The position numbers and the translations under genes are program-made. Below the pieces are notes generated by a model, which was not told the DNA's origin, ran no database searches, and saw only the letters and a program-made list of their open reading frames with translations. Source: Amaurobius ferox (lineage: Eukaryota > Arthropoda > Arachnida > Araneae > Amaurobiidae). From it: DNA of 64,000 nt. Positions 1-10,600 of the stretch are shown one piece after another; position 1 is the first letter of the stretch; each line of letters begins with the position of its first letter. The DNA lies in the NCBI GenBank assembly GCA_951213105.1, contig OX578146.1, forward strand, positions 109,665,776 through 109,729,775. The letters are read 5' to 3'.

Positions 1-90
1 ATAGATATCCAAGCATCCACAAAATCTGCTGATGAACTAGCACTAAAGACTTCGGAACATAAGGATATCACTTTCATTGTAGTCAAATAG
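1..90 (+). CDS. C-terminal end of an upstream gene (possible last exon)
   Basis: Frame 1 is open from the window edge to a TAG at 88-90 and gives 29 residues ending KDITFIVVK. The pattern of a small-residue helix (SADELALK) followed by a D-I-T-F-I-V-V strand resembles the last strand of PP2C-type phosphatases, where DNITVIVV is common, but one short strand is weak evidence. No intron boundary is visible because the window begins inside the exon. AATAAA at 802-807 could end its 3' UTR. It could equally be a chance open frame. Confidence 0.3.
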   Translation: MDIQASTKSADELALKTSEHKDITFIVVK

Positions 91-1804
91 TTTGTGACAA
101 ACTGCCAAAGAAAAGCAAAATATATTGTTAGAAATAAGTTCATTAACATAAGCTGTTGCGTGTGTGTGTGTGTGTGCAGAGAGGAGGGGAGGTCTAGAAC
201 AATCATATTATCATTATTATTGCTACACCTTAAGTCTTTAAATAGTCCTTGAATAGTGCTTGAATTTTTTTCAAGAAGACTATGAACCATGTGGATAATA
301 CATTTATTGATTTGGCATAAACTCATTTTTTAGTTACAGTTTTAAAAGAAGGGAAAAAATTAAGTTGCTGTACTAATATTTCCCCTAAGTATTTTTACAA
401 GGATGCAGTACTCTGTCCATTTTTATTGCACCCTGTCTGTTTAGGCCACACCCAACCGGATTTTGGAGTGCCATCACTGTTTTGTGATAAAAATGCTACA
501 GTGATCCACTATATTTGTTTCTTAAACATTTTCTTGGAGGTTCCGTGTTTTCTGAATTTTCTTAAGCGACATCACTTTTTATGAACATTTCTTAAACTGT
601 TTCATCCAGAACTGTCACAAAGTGCCATTGTATTCTTTACTAAGTACTGGTGATGATGAGCCTTAGAATGGATTTTTGTGTGATGGAAGCATAGCCTTTC
701 TCATTTAAAGTACCTTTTGTTAGTTTAAAGGTCTCTTTTTTTGGTAGAAACGGGTGAAATTCCTGTACTCACATAAGCTGATTATGTAAGCCCGATGTCT
801 AAATAAAAATTCTGATTTGTTACAAAAAAATTCTTAAGATGCAAAGTTATGCCATTTTTATTTAGCAGCCAATGCATACCAGTATATAAGTTTAACATTT
901 GGCATAAATTGTACTGCACTGTGTTGATTTTCAGTAGCGATCATTGACAAAATTTGTCAGAATCTATTGGAAGTTCCAGTTTGCCATGGCAAAAATTTTT
1001 TAGCTTGAAGCAGAGTTGCACCATTTTAACATACAGCTGATGCATACTGCTATAAAAGTTTGACTTTTAACATAAAATGTGACATGTACATAAAGTATAC
1101 ATAAAATTTTGACATAAAATGCTCCATGCCTTGACATAAAATGTGCCATGTGTACTATATAAATTTTCAGTCGGTATGATTTACATAAAATTTGTCAAAA
1201 TTATGTCGGAAATTTATTACCGACTCCAAAATAATTCAGAAAAAAGTCATATTACTTTGGCAATATTTGCAGCATTGTCATGAAGGTTTTGCTCCTTCAC
1301 TTTTAAATTACTGATTATTTATTTATGTTTTGTTTTATATTATTATTTACTTTTATTATTAAAGTTATTATCTTTTTACATTTGTTATTATTATATTTAG
1401 ATTTGGCCTGATCGTATAGGATTTAATTAACTTTACATTTATAATTAACAACATTATCTCTAACTTTATTTCCTTTACTAATTCCTACTGTTTGGTCTGT
1501 GCTCAACCTTGTTTACACCTCAAAAAATGCATTTCAACACCTTATTAAACTCCAAAATTTCCACTTACCTTTAAACGATTTCATAATAAATAGCACAGCC
1601 ATTACACTAAAGAATCACAGCCATTATTGTTAAATTAAAAATTTCTTTTTATTAATTACAATTACTTAAGTGCTTCCAGACATAAACAGGTTAAATTTTA
1701 TAAATTCTTAAACAACTATTTTAGTGGTTAGTACATAGCAAAAAGGATAATTAGAATTAACTTCAATTAAAACTTTGAATACTCATCAACAATTTTAAAA
1801 TGAA
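91..1804. other. AT-rich flank, possible 3' UTR and spacer
   Basis: I see no coding region. A short TG microsatellite lies at about 157-177 and a possible polyadenylation signal, AATAAA, at 802-807. Around 1065-1150 the phrase acataaaatgtg recurs several times, a local degenerate repetition. Confidence 0.5.
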
Positions 1805-3118
1805 ATCCAGGTACAGAATCCACTCTGGTCTGAAGATCAGAGTTTGGTCTGCCTGGGGAGCTGTCCACAATTAATGTTAAGAGAATAAAAATAACAAAAA
1901 TAAATTATCGATGTATACAAAATTAGATCTTAAAGACAATGAATGAACGAAATCACTTGTAAAAACATTCGCGTTTATATATATATATTTTTGTGTGGAG
2001 CAACTACCTAGATGGCATGTATAAAAATTAGAACTTGAGATGAGAGAAATGAACTTGAATGGGAGAAATCATTTAGGGACAGCGAATGTTCTCTCTTCCA
2101 AACTAGCTCAAAGAGCACCACTCTTTATAGGCACTAAATTTTCGCACTTTCGTGTCAGGGGTGAAACGAATCACTGGCTGCTCTAGATCTCACAACATTG
2201 GAGAGCGCACTTTGAAGTTACTGATGACTGTAACACAAAAAAATATGTTGAGCACATGACACATTCATTGGCAAAATAGATGTCGGCACTGGACCCAAAA
2301 ATAGGCAAGTCGGCAATAAAAGTTTCAGATGTGCACAACATAGTGATGGCAGAGCAAGACCAGTCTGACTTTTCATTCTGCTGTCACATTTTTCATTCAG
2401 TTGTCAAAAATTCCAATGCTAAGAGCTTAAGTGCGGAGTGATTGACCCCAGTGATGCAAAGGCACAATTTTATCGAAGAAGGATATCATCACTGGTTTTG
2501 GGGAATACTTGAGTTGCAGAAAACTATGGGCGCATCGTCTCAGGTCACCGGTGCCCTTTTTCAAGATTTCCGGTCTTCGACACTCAAAATCTTGTTACCA
2601 CCTTTACGAAACGCTGGCCAGAAGTCAAATGCCCTCTTAGCAATACGTTCGTTTCCCAAGAGTTGCCAAACTTGGGTAGTGAAAACCTGTGCCTCATGCA
2701 GTGCCTAATCACATACTGCAGAATAAATATAATGCTATGCCAAGAACCACAAGGCTGGCGTGAAAATTAAAATTACGCTGCCAAGTGCACAGCAAACCCA
2801 ATGGAATGCCTGGCACCCCATTTGCAGGTGTTCGAAGATAAGCTAAGAAAGAGTCCACTTTTCACTTAAGATGTGTCTTTTTTCGCAAACTCGTGAATGA
2901 AGTGAGGCAAAATTAAAAGGCTAAAAGGAAAAACTGGAGGATTAGCAAAAGATATTTAGTATTTGAAGACATATCTCGCATAATTTTGAATAATGGGAAA
3001 CATGAAAAGGATAACAAATTAACGTTAAGAGGGGGATAAATATCCGAAATATTCAATAACACTAAATTAATTTAGAATGTTGAAGGGAAAGGGTAAAATA
3101 GCGAACTTTGAACTATTA
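1805..3118. repeat. Dispersed 1.3 kb repeat, copy 1
   Basis: This segment shares its two ends with 19790-21010 in the same orientation. The left end has the shared GAATCCACTCTGGTCTGAAG followed by a palindromic AGACCAGAG-type stretch. The right end has the shared block around 2990-3080, including ACGTTAAGAGGGGGA and CCGAAATATTCAA. A central block near 2650-2760 (cccaagag-tgccaaacttgg, atgccaagaacc) also matches. The middle is strongly diverged. No conserved coding frame exists, since open frames in the two copies differ. It could be a solo LTR or a non-autonomous element. Confidence 0.65.
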
Positions 3119-4563
3119 AATAAATTTTGAACTATTAATTAAGGTAGCATCATAAAATCATAACAGGCGTAACAGCATTACTGATAAAAATAATTGTTGA
3201 GCAATTTAAACGCAATTTCTATGAATTCAAAAGCATTCATTTTCATCCATGTTTTGTATCAAACTATTTTAATTATGAAAAGCAGAATTTTTATTTTTTA
3301 TAATATGTTTTGGTGTTTTATTATTAATAAATATTTTAGTGAAATATTGATAACTTTTAAGCACAATGTTTTGTATGTGGATTGCATTTTCTTACAATTA
3401 TGCTAATGAAGCATACTTTTTATCCACTCAAATTTTTGAAGAATCCAAACTTGGGAAGCATTTTAGAGTTCCACTCATTGTCAATTTAATAATAGTATAA
3501 CCTTTTTGATAAAAAAAAAAAAAAAAAAATTCTTTATTATTTAGTCCCCCTTTACCCCAATTATATAATTATACATAACACAAGTATAAAGTAACATTTT
3601 TTATAACAATAAAAATAATATGACAAAAGTTAACAAGTTAAATTTATTTGGGTGGGCAAGCACTTTGCCCTTCGTAGCTTTGCATTGTAATGTATAAGAA
3701 ATTTATATTATTTTCAAAATAAAAATAAAATGTATTAGATTTAAAAATTTGTCAAAATGTAGATTGTTGGATTCATTAGGGTGGGTGAAAAGCACCCTTT
3801 TGTGCTTTATAGATTTGCCTATGTCATTAAAATGTAAATATTGTCATTATCAATAACTTTAAGCTAAACCATAGGCTAAACCATATAGCTAGTTTAGCCA
3901 TTGCCAAACTGAAAATGACTAATCCAATGACTAGTTTAGCTATTTTCAGATTGGCTGACACAGTTTTGCACTTATTTGGATGTTTAGGCCCAGACTTGTT
4001 GCACAGAAGAAAGAAATCCAAATGATTTCTGAAATGCATGTATGCTGGTTTATTTTTATTTGTGTTGCATGTTACGTTATGAACCAGTTCTGTATTGAAG
4101 GTAACATAGGTGAAGCAGTTCTATAAATTTCGATTTATTATATGCTTGTATGACAGATGTGTGGATAGTTGTGCAATGCCTTTATGTAAGGTGAGACTAA
4201 ATTCACCAATATTTTAAATATGTATAAAAAATTACCATAAAAAATTTTAGATATTGTGCTAACTTAGCATTTTAGTCTGTTCTATATTAAAAAACAAGGT
4301 AGCTCCCCATCCCCTTAAATCCGATAATATTTTGTATGAAACATCTGCTACAGTAAAAAGGTTCTAGTTTTGAAATTCATGTTCACAGTAGTCTTCAGTA
4401 GGGTCTCAGAAAAATGTGATTTCCTTTTAGCAATATCTAGCTATTGCTGCTGAAATAAATAGAAGTAATTCCATTTTCTAATAATAATGTTAAAGGGAGG
4501 GGGGGGGGGGAGATATTCATAAACTTGCATCTCTTCTAAAATAAGAAAAGCTGAAACATACAA
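3119..4563. other. AT-rich sequence left of the retrotransposon
   Basis: No gene seen. It holds an A-run near 3512-3530 and a G-run at about 4497-4511. A stretch at about 3945-4060 is weakly similar to 32675-32770 (gctgaca, cccagacttgttgcac, atttctgaaatg), suggesting another old dispersed repeat. Earlier exons of the host gene at 13939 could be hidden here, but I could not identify one with confidence. Confidence 0.4.
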
Positions 4564-5153
4564 TGTGTTGGGTTGCTTTAGTATTTAGGTAATTTGGAGA
4601 TTTGAAAATTTACTTTTATTTCTTTTTCCCTGGCTCAATATTCTTAATTTGGTAATATTTAAATAATATTTATTGGCTTTTCATTTATTCTTAAATTAAA
4701 ATATTTTTAATCTTCTAAATTAATTTTCTTTATGATATTCTTAGTTAAAAATGTTCCATTCCTTAAATTAATATTACTTTTGATTTGCAAATTTTAGAAA
4801 TTATTTATTTATTTGATTCCCCTTAAAATTCCCTTTAATTTGACGTCCCATTTTCCCATTTTGGTTAGAAATTCCGTTTGTTCTACAGTTTCAAGTTATT
4901 TCCATGTCTCACTGTAATTCAAAAATTTCAGTTGCGGCCATTTTCGGAATTTTGTTTCGCGGGCCCTTTACTGCGATTAAGCCGCCACCTAAGCGTTTTT
5001 CGCGCCTCTTTAGAATTCGGGATTTTTTTTAATTGGTTCGCGTTTTTACAGATCGTCTGCTCTCGGAATTATGAGTATTATTTTGGCAATTCTAATTTCG
5101 GTAAGCGAATTTTAATTGCTGCCGTTTATCTAAACTCGCCCTTTTGCCGCAAG

Positions 5154-5182
5154 TATAAATACGCGCGTAGAACTTTTCAGTT
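5154..5182 (+). promoter_or_regulatory. 5' LTR core promoter: TATA box and initiator
   Basis: TATAAATA at 5154-5161 is followed 25 nt later by TTTTCAGTT, whose TCAGT (A at 5179) fits the arthropod initiator consensus. The spacing is right for RNA polymerase II, so the retroviral-type transcript probably starts near 5179. The same arrangement occurs in the 3' LTR at 12959-12987. Confidence 0.7.
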
Positions 5183-6004
5183 TGAGTTTTTTGTTGAAAT
5201 CCTTCGTTGTGCGTTAGCGCGAGAAGCGCGTTGTTTTTTTTCGAATGGAACTTATGTTCCACGCGAGTTTTTTTAATGGAACGTTAAGTTCCTCGCGTTA
5301 TTCTTTTTTTCATTAGTTGTTTTAATTTAAATTATGCATTTTTCAAGCTTTTTCGCGTAATTCGCGACGTAACTCTCCAGAAAAGTGTATGGTGAAATTC
5401 CATTTGCGAGTTATGTGAATGAAGCGTCTGACGATGACGTCCGAGTTTTGAGAAAATCCTAGCGTTCCAGATGTGGTTGTTAGGCCTCTGCTGATGTTTT
5501 TCAAAAGTGCTGAATCCTTTCCTGACTAAAGTTTGTTGAGATCCTGATCCCAAGAAAACCAGTTTTTTCCAAAATCTGTGCTGCTCCAATGATTGGAACT
5601 TTCCCCCTGTCTGGCGGCCCATCCGGGTGAATACTGATGTTTTATTTAAACCCTTAATTTCTTTAATTCTGAATATGATTTCTCAATATTTTTGAAATGC
5701 ATTTAACTAAAATTTATTCTGTAAAATTAAAATTCTAAACTTCATTCTGAGAGCAAATTTCTAAACCTTCATAATTTTTAAGAGCCTGGGTTAAAAATTC
5801 TAAAATTCTTTAAATTTAATATTTTTGTTAATGATTTTTGATGAAATTTAAATAGATTGTTTTGAGTTAAGTTTTTTATGCTAATTCCTTAATTTTAACT
5901 AAGTTGATAAAATTCTAAAATTCTAATGTTAATTCTTCCTGAGTTGCCTGCCTGTGAGCAGTGTTTTTGTATTTGTTAATTGGAAATAATTGAAGTTACA
6001 ATTT

Positions 6005-6010
6005 AATAAA
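6005..6010 (+). terminator. LTR polyadenylation signal AATAAA (5' copy)
   Basis: AATAAA about 80 bp before the LTR end. The equivalent in the 3' LTR, at 13811-13816, would end the element's transcript. It would give a long R region of roughly 0.85 kb and a short U5. Confidence 0.55.
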
Positions 6011-6100
6011 CTAATTTTCTTTAAACTAAATATTATGTCTTCATTTATCTTTTTTAAACACAGCAGGTTTTATTCTATCTGTCAAACACAACAGTAGTTT

Positions 6101-6116
6101 TGGTGCCGTGTACCAG
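6101..6116 (+). other. Primer binding site
   Basis: TGGTGCCGTGTACCAG lies 7 nt after the 5' LTR. TGG pairs with the CCA end of a tRNA, so the primer tRNA would end GGCACCA. I cannot name that tRNA. Animal cytosolic tRNA-Asn usually ends in a different triplet before CCA, so the AsnRS-like domain in Gag does not obviously match this primer. Confidence 0.6.
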
Positions 6117-6183
6117 TCTAGAAATTGCTCTCATGTTTTATAATATTTATTAGTAGTATTAAACTTTCAATTGTATTGCAATT

Positions 6184-7626
6184 ATGGATGATATTAGAGA
6201 AAGTAACTGTATGTATATTTCTGTATTTGGGTCAGATGAAACTGGAGATGGCTCTAAAGATAAGCCTTTTGAAACTTTATTATATGCTATGTTCTCTGTT
6301 GGTAAAGAGCCATTTCCTTCATTTCTTACTAATTCAAATGATGGTAAAGATTGGGATTTAATTCCCAGAAGTCAGGTTGCTAGTACCAAGAAAACTTGGC
6401 TATCCTTATTGGAAAGAAATTTACCTTCTAAAATAAACATTGAGGCAACCTCTGATAATGTAAATTCTGTTGGTAACAAAAATATTGATTCAAATGTTAA
6501 TAGTAAACAATACGACTCAAATGAACAGGGATTAAAAATAGATTCTTCTAAATGTAATGTAATGAGTAATTTTAAAACAGTCTCTTCAATAGGAGACTTT
6601 TTAGATTCAATCCCAGTATTTTCAGGAGAGGAATCTGGCCTCCCATTAGAGGATTACATAGATAGAATTAAAATGTTAGCTGACCATGCAAATTGGTCAG
6701 AGTCAGACAAGGTCTTAGTTTTAAAGTTAAAACTGTCAGGCATGGCTGCAAGATTTATTAGAGATAATCCTAAGTTAAAAGAAGAGAAATCTTTCTCTCA
6801 AATTCTTAAAGCTTTACGCGACAGATTTTCCTCAATAGAATGTTTACACAGTAACTTGAGAGCATTTCTGCAGAGTTATCAGAGACCAAATGAATCTGTG
6901 CGTCAGTTTGCTGCTAGAGTTGAGGCTTCCTCATACAAAACTGTTTCACCTGGCTTACTAAATGACAGAGTGGCAAACCAGCAAAGACTTGATGTCTTGT
7001 GCTCGGTTTTCATTGAAGGCTTGAAGCCTCATTTCAAACGGCTAATCCTACCTCAAAACCACAAGAGTTTTGACTCTGCAAAAAGGCATGCTGTGGCGGA
7101 GGAAGAGGTGTGGAGCAAGCAACATGGGGATGATCCCCAATATGTCATGAGTATTGGAGAGTCTGAAAATAAGCAGCTCCATGATGAGCTTAAGAGAAAT
7201 AAAATGGAGGTAGAGAACCTCACTAAAAGGCTTGCTGAGTTGCAAACTCAGATTAACACCAAACCACAGCTGCCTCAAACTAGAGTGACAAAGGATAGCC
7301 GAAGGTGTTTTTCATGTGGTCTATTAGGTCACATAAGTGTGGATTGTAGGAAATTTCCTCAATCACACAGGTTCAACAGAAATTCTAGGTCTCTGCCTAC
7401 TCGAATGTATCAACAACCTTTTTATTTTCCACAACCTACACAAAACTATCCATATGGTTTTCCACAACAAATGCAAGGATTTCAACAACCTACTCAATTT
7501 TTTTACCATCAGCCAAATCAAAACTTTCAGCCTGACATTAATGAAACTAAACCTAAAATGAGTTACAACACTTTTTATACACCTAGGAGTGATAAAAATG
7601 ACAGTGAAAAACAGAATTTAAACTAA
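6184..7626 (+). CDS. gag: Gag polyprotein with N-terminal asparaginyl-tRNA synthetase-like domain
   Basis: 480 residues from ATG 6184 to TAA 7624-7626. Three parts are visible. (1) Residues 10-72 match the N-terminal appended domain of metazoan cytosolic asparaginyl-tRNA synthetase: YIS, GSDETGDGSKDKPF (16-29), VGKEPFP (39-45), W57, SQ (63-64), KKTW (69-72), in order and with family spacing. (2) Residues about 135-310 are a retrotransposon capsid-type region (PVFSG, followed by FIRDN and RQFAARVE). (3) After a probable coiled coil (about 326-357), a single CCHC zinc knuckle C375-X2-C378-X4-H383-X4-C388 would bind RNA, and a Gln/Pro/Phe-rich tail ends the protein. Gag forms the particle and packages element RNA. 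The first two in-frame codons after ATG are Asp, and no earlier in-frame ATG was used. The synthetase-like segment is uninterrupted, so it was probably acquired from spliced RNA. It is not a known Gag domain to me. Confidence 0.93.
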   Translation: MDDIRESNCMYISVFGSDETGDGSKDKPFETLLYAMFSVGKEPFPSFLTNSNDGKDWDLIPRSQVASTKKTWLSLLERNLPSKINIEATSDNVNSVGNKNIDSNVNSKQYDSNEQGLKIDSSKCNVMSNFKTVSSIGDFLDSIPVFSGEESGLPLEDYIDRIKMLADHANWSESDKVLVLKLKLSGMAARFIRDNPKLKEEKSFSQILKALRDRFSSIECLHSNLRAFLQSYQRPNESVRQFAARVEASSYKTVSPGLLNDRVANQQRLDVLCSVFIEGLKPHFKRLILPQNHKSFDSAKRHAVAEEEVWSKQHGDDPQYVMSIGESENKQLHDELKRNKMEVENLTKRLAELQTQINTKPQLPQTRVTKDSRRCFSCGLLGHISVDCRKFPQSHRFNRNSRSLPTRMYQQPFYFPQPTQNYPYGFPQQMQGFQQPTQFFYHQPNQNFQPDINETKPKMSYNTFYTPRSDKNDSEKQNLN

Positions 7627-7659
7627 GTAAGGGTGAAGGGAGTTTTCACTCCAACTTAC
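7617..7659 (+). promoter_or_regulatory. -1 ribosomal frameshift signal between gag and pol
   Basis: In the gag frame the last codons read AAT TTA AAC TAA, so 7617-7623 is the slippery heptamer U UUA AAC. The pol frame is exactly -1 and is open from 7608, so slippage at AAC enters pol before the gag stop. A stem starts 7 nt downstream: 7631-7638 pairs with 7644-7651 (GGGUGAAG with UUUCACUC, two G-U pairs), and GUAA 7627-7630 can pair with UUAC 7656-7659. GGG in the loop (7638-7640) could pair with CCC 7669-7671 as a pseudoknot, which is speculative. Confidence 0.75.
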
Positions 7660-10600
7660 CTTCTGAAGCCCTTGGGGTGTTACCTGTGATGAAAAATTCA
7701 AATTTGATTTCATTACAGAATTTGTCTCTACCAGTGATTTCTGGTATGATAAATAATGTTGATATTCCTATACTTATTGATTCTGGTGCTTCTATTAATG
7801 TGTTGTTTACAAATGTATTATCTCATTTAAATATACCTGACAGTCAATTAACAAAGTGTAATATAAATTTAAAAGGCATCTCTAGTGATATTATAAAAAT
7901 TTCCAGGAAATTAAATATTAATTTACATTTAAATAACAAAATATTTAATGTTGATTTTTATATTATGAACTGTGATTCTTGTAATTATTCAGCAATACTT
8001 GGTGTGAAATTTTTAAAGGGTTATAAGATGTCAATAGATTTTACTAATAATGTTTTATACAATAATATTGTAACTGTGCCTTTTGCAATTAAGGATGAAT
8101 CTGTACCATTTTCATTATCTGATACAACTCAATTCTTTAATAATTATGAAATTAACAGAGAAAATACTTTGAATTCTGAAAAATATAGGGATAATTTGTG
8201 CTATGCACTTAGGAAATACACAATTCCTCCTCTATCGGAGGCTTTCATACAACTAAAATTAAAAGAGATTGTTAAATTTAATTCACCTACTGTGATGATT
8301 GAGCCTTTAAACAACAGTAAAATTCTGGTCGCTAGATCAGTAAATAATGTATCTAGATCTAATATATATAATGTAAAAGTATTGAATTTGTCAACTGATG
8401 AGTTGCACATAAATAAGCATTCAAATTTAGCAAAAATTGTTCCTATCACAGTAGTATCTTCCTTTTCAGTTAACAATATTACTGAGTCAAGTGCAGAGAG
8501 TGGTGATAATTTTGATGTTTGGGGAGGAAATTTTGATCTTTCACACTTAGACTATAATGAAAAAAGACAAATAGAGAGTTTAATTAATGATTATAAACAT
8601 ATTTTTGCTAATTCTATTCCAGATTTAAAGGGGTGTGATACAGTTTTTCATAACATTAACTTAAAAGATGATATTCCTGTTAAACAAAAACCTTATAGAG
8701 TTCCTTATCATGTAAGAGATGAATTAGATAGGCAAATTAATGAGCTTCTTGAAAATGACATTATACAAGAAAGTGATTCACCATTCTCCGCACCTGTACT
8801 GTTTGTTAAAAAGGCAGATGGAACATTAAGATTAGTAACAGATTTTAGAAAATTAAATGATAAAACTATTGATGATATTTTTCCACTGCCAAATATCACT
8901 GAATTGATTGATAGTTTAAATGGTGCGAAATATTTTTCTACATTAGACTTAACATCAGGATTTTATCAAATGAAATTGCACCCAGACGACACACACAAAT
9001 GTGGCTTTTCTACACCTTTTGGCCACTATGAATGGAAAAGAGTCCCTTTCGGTTTGAAAAATGCCCCCAGCTCCTTTCAACGACTTATGTCCATCGTCCT
9101 AGCTAAGCTTTCCCCTTTACAAATTTCTATTTACATAGATGATATTGTTATTGCATCTAGAACCTTTGAGGAACACTTAATGAAATTAAAGGTAGTATTT
9201 GATAGATTAGCTCAACATAAATTATGTTTAAAGCCAAGTAAATGCAATTTTTTTAAATCTTCAATAAATTATTTGGGTTTTCAAGTTTCTGAAGGTATTG
9301 TCCAGCCTGACCCCTCAAATTTAAAAACTGTTAAAAATTTTCAAATACCCACCTCTAAAAAACAAATTCGCCAATTTTTAGGATTAACTGGCTTCTACAG
9401 AAAATTTATTGAAAATTACTCCTTAAAAGCTCTTCCCTTAACTAATTTAACTAAGCAAAATATTAAATTCTCTTGGACCCCTGAAGCAGAAAATTCTTAT
9501 CAAACCTTAAAATCCGAATTACTTAAAGAACCCATTTTACATCTCCCTGATTTTTCAAAACCGTTTTCGGTATGTACCGATGCATCAAATTTTGCTCTAG
9601 GAGCAGTTCTCTGTCAAGAAGGAAAGGATGGATTTTTGCACCCTATTGCTTATGCTAGTAAAAAACTAAAAGATGCAGAAATAAACTATAGCACAGTCGA
9701 GAAAGAGACTTTAGGAGTTGTCTGGGCAACATCCTATTTTAAGCAATACCTTTTGGGAAAACATTTTACTGTTTATTGTGATCAGGCCTCCCTTTCAAAT
9801 GTTTTAAAATTAAAAGACCCCACTTCTAGGATAGCACGATGGATAATGTCCATGACCCAGTTTAATTACAAAATTATTCATAAACCTGGTCGCCTAAATT
9901 TAACAGCTGATTATCTATCTAGATGTGTAAATAATGTAAACGTAAACACTATAGACTTGGATGTTGATACAAACCTTCTTTTAAGAGTACGTAATTCTCA
10001 AAATTCTGACCCTAATTGTATAAGAATTGGCTCATGCTTAGATAAAAATATTGACCCATTCCCTAAAAATTTAATGTTTTTCTTAAAAGATGATGTATTA
10101 TATTGTACTAATAGGAAACCTAAATTAAAATATCAAAGAAAAGAGCGTATTGTTGTTCCACAAAATTTGATCTCTGATATTCTAAATTATTGTCATGATT
10201 CGATCACTGCAGGACATGGTGGTTTTAGAAGGACTTTGAGGAAAATTCAGCAACACTTTTATTGGCCTAGGATGTATGTTCAAATTTTAAATTATGTTAA
10301 GAGTTGTCCTGATTGTTTACAGAAAAGAGGATTTAAACAAAAACAAAAAGCTCCTTTACAGAGGTTTCCAAATTCTACTTACCCTATGGAAAGAATAGCT
10401 ATGGATTGTATTGGCCCCATGCCTCTAACTTACTCTGGCAATAAGTACATACTGGTAATTACAGACTATTTTACTCGTTGGCCAGAAGCTTATGCTATCC
10501 CCAATATTAAATCTGAAACTATTTTAAATTGTTTAGAAAACTTCTTTTCTCTTCATGGTGTGCCAAAACACATTATCACTGACAAAGGATCTAATTTCAT

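Larger units (their letters stand above)
4564..6093 (+). repeat. 5' LTR (1530 bp)
   Basis: It matches 12369-13899 nearly base for base. Differences noticed are A5050/G12855, G5055/A12860, A5402/T13208 and one extra T in the T-run near 13103. It starts TG and ends CA. A TATA box and initiator near 5154-5182 define U3/R, and AATAAA at 6005-6010 sits 80 bp before the end. The 132-residue and 96-residue open frames inside it appear in both LTRs only because the LTRs are copies. They resemble no protein I know. Confidence 0.95.

Noticed and set aside
4878..5622. Duplicated 132- and 96-residue open frames in both LTRs
   Set aside because: Duplication reflects LTR identity, not protein conservation. 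One lies across the promoter and transcription start.
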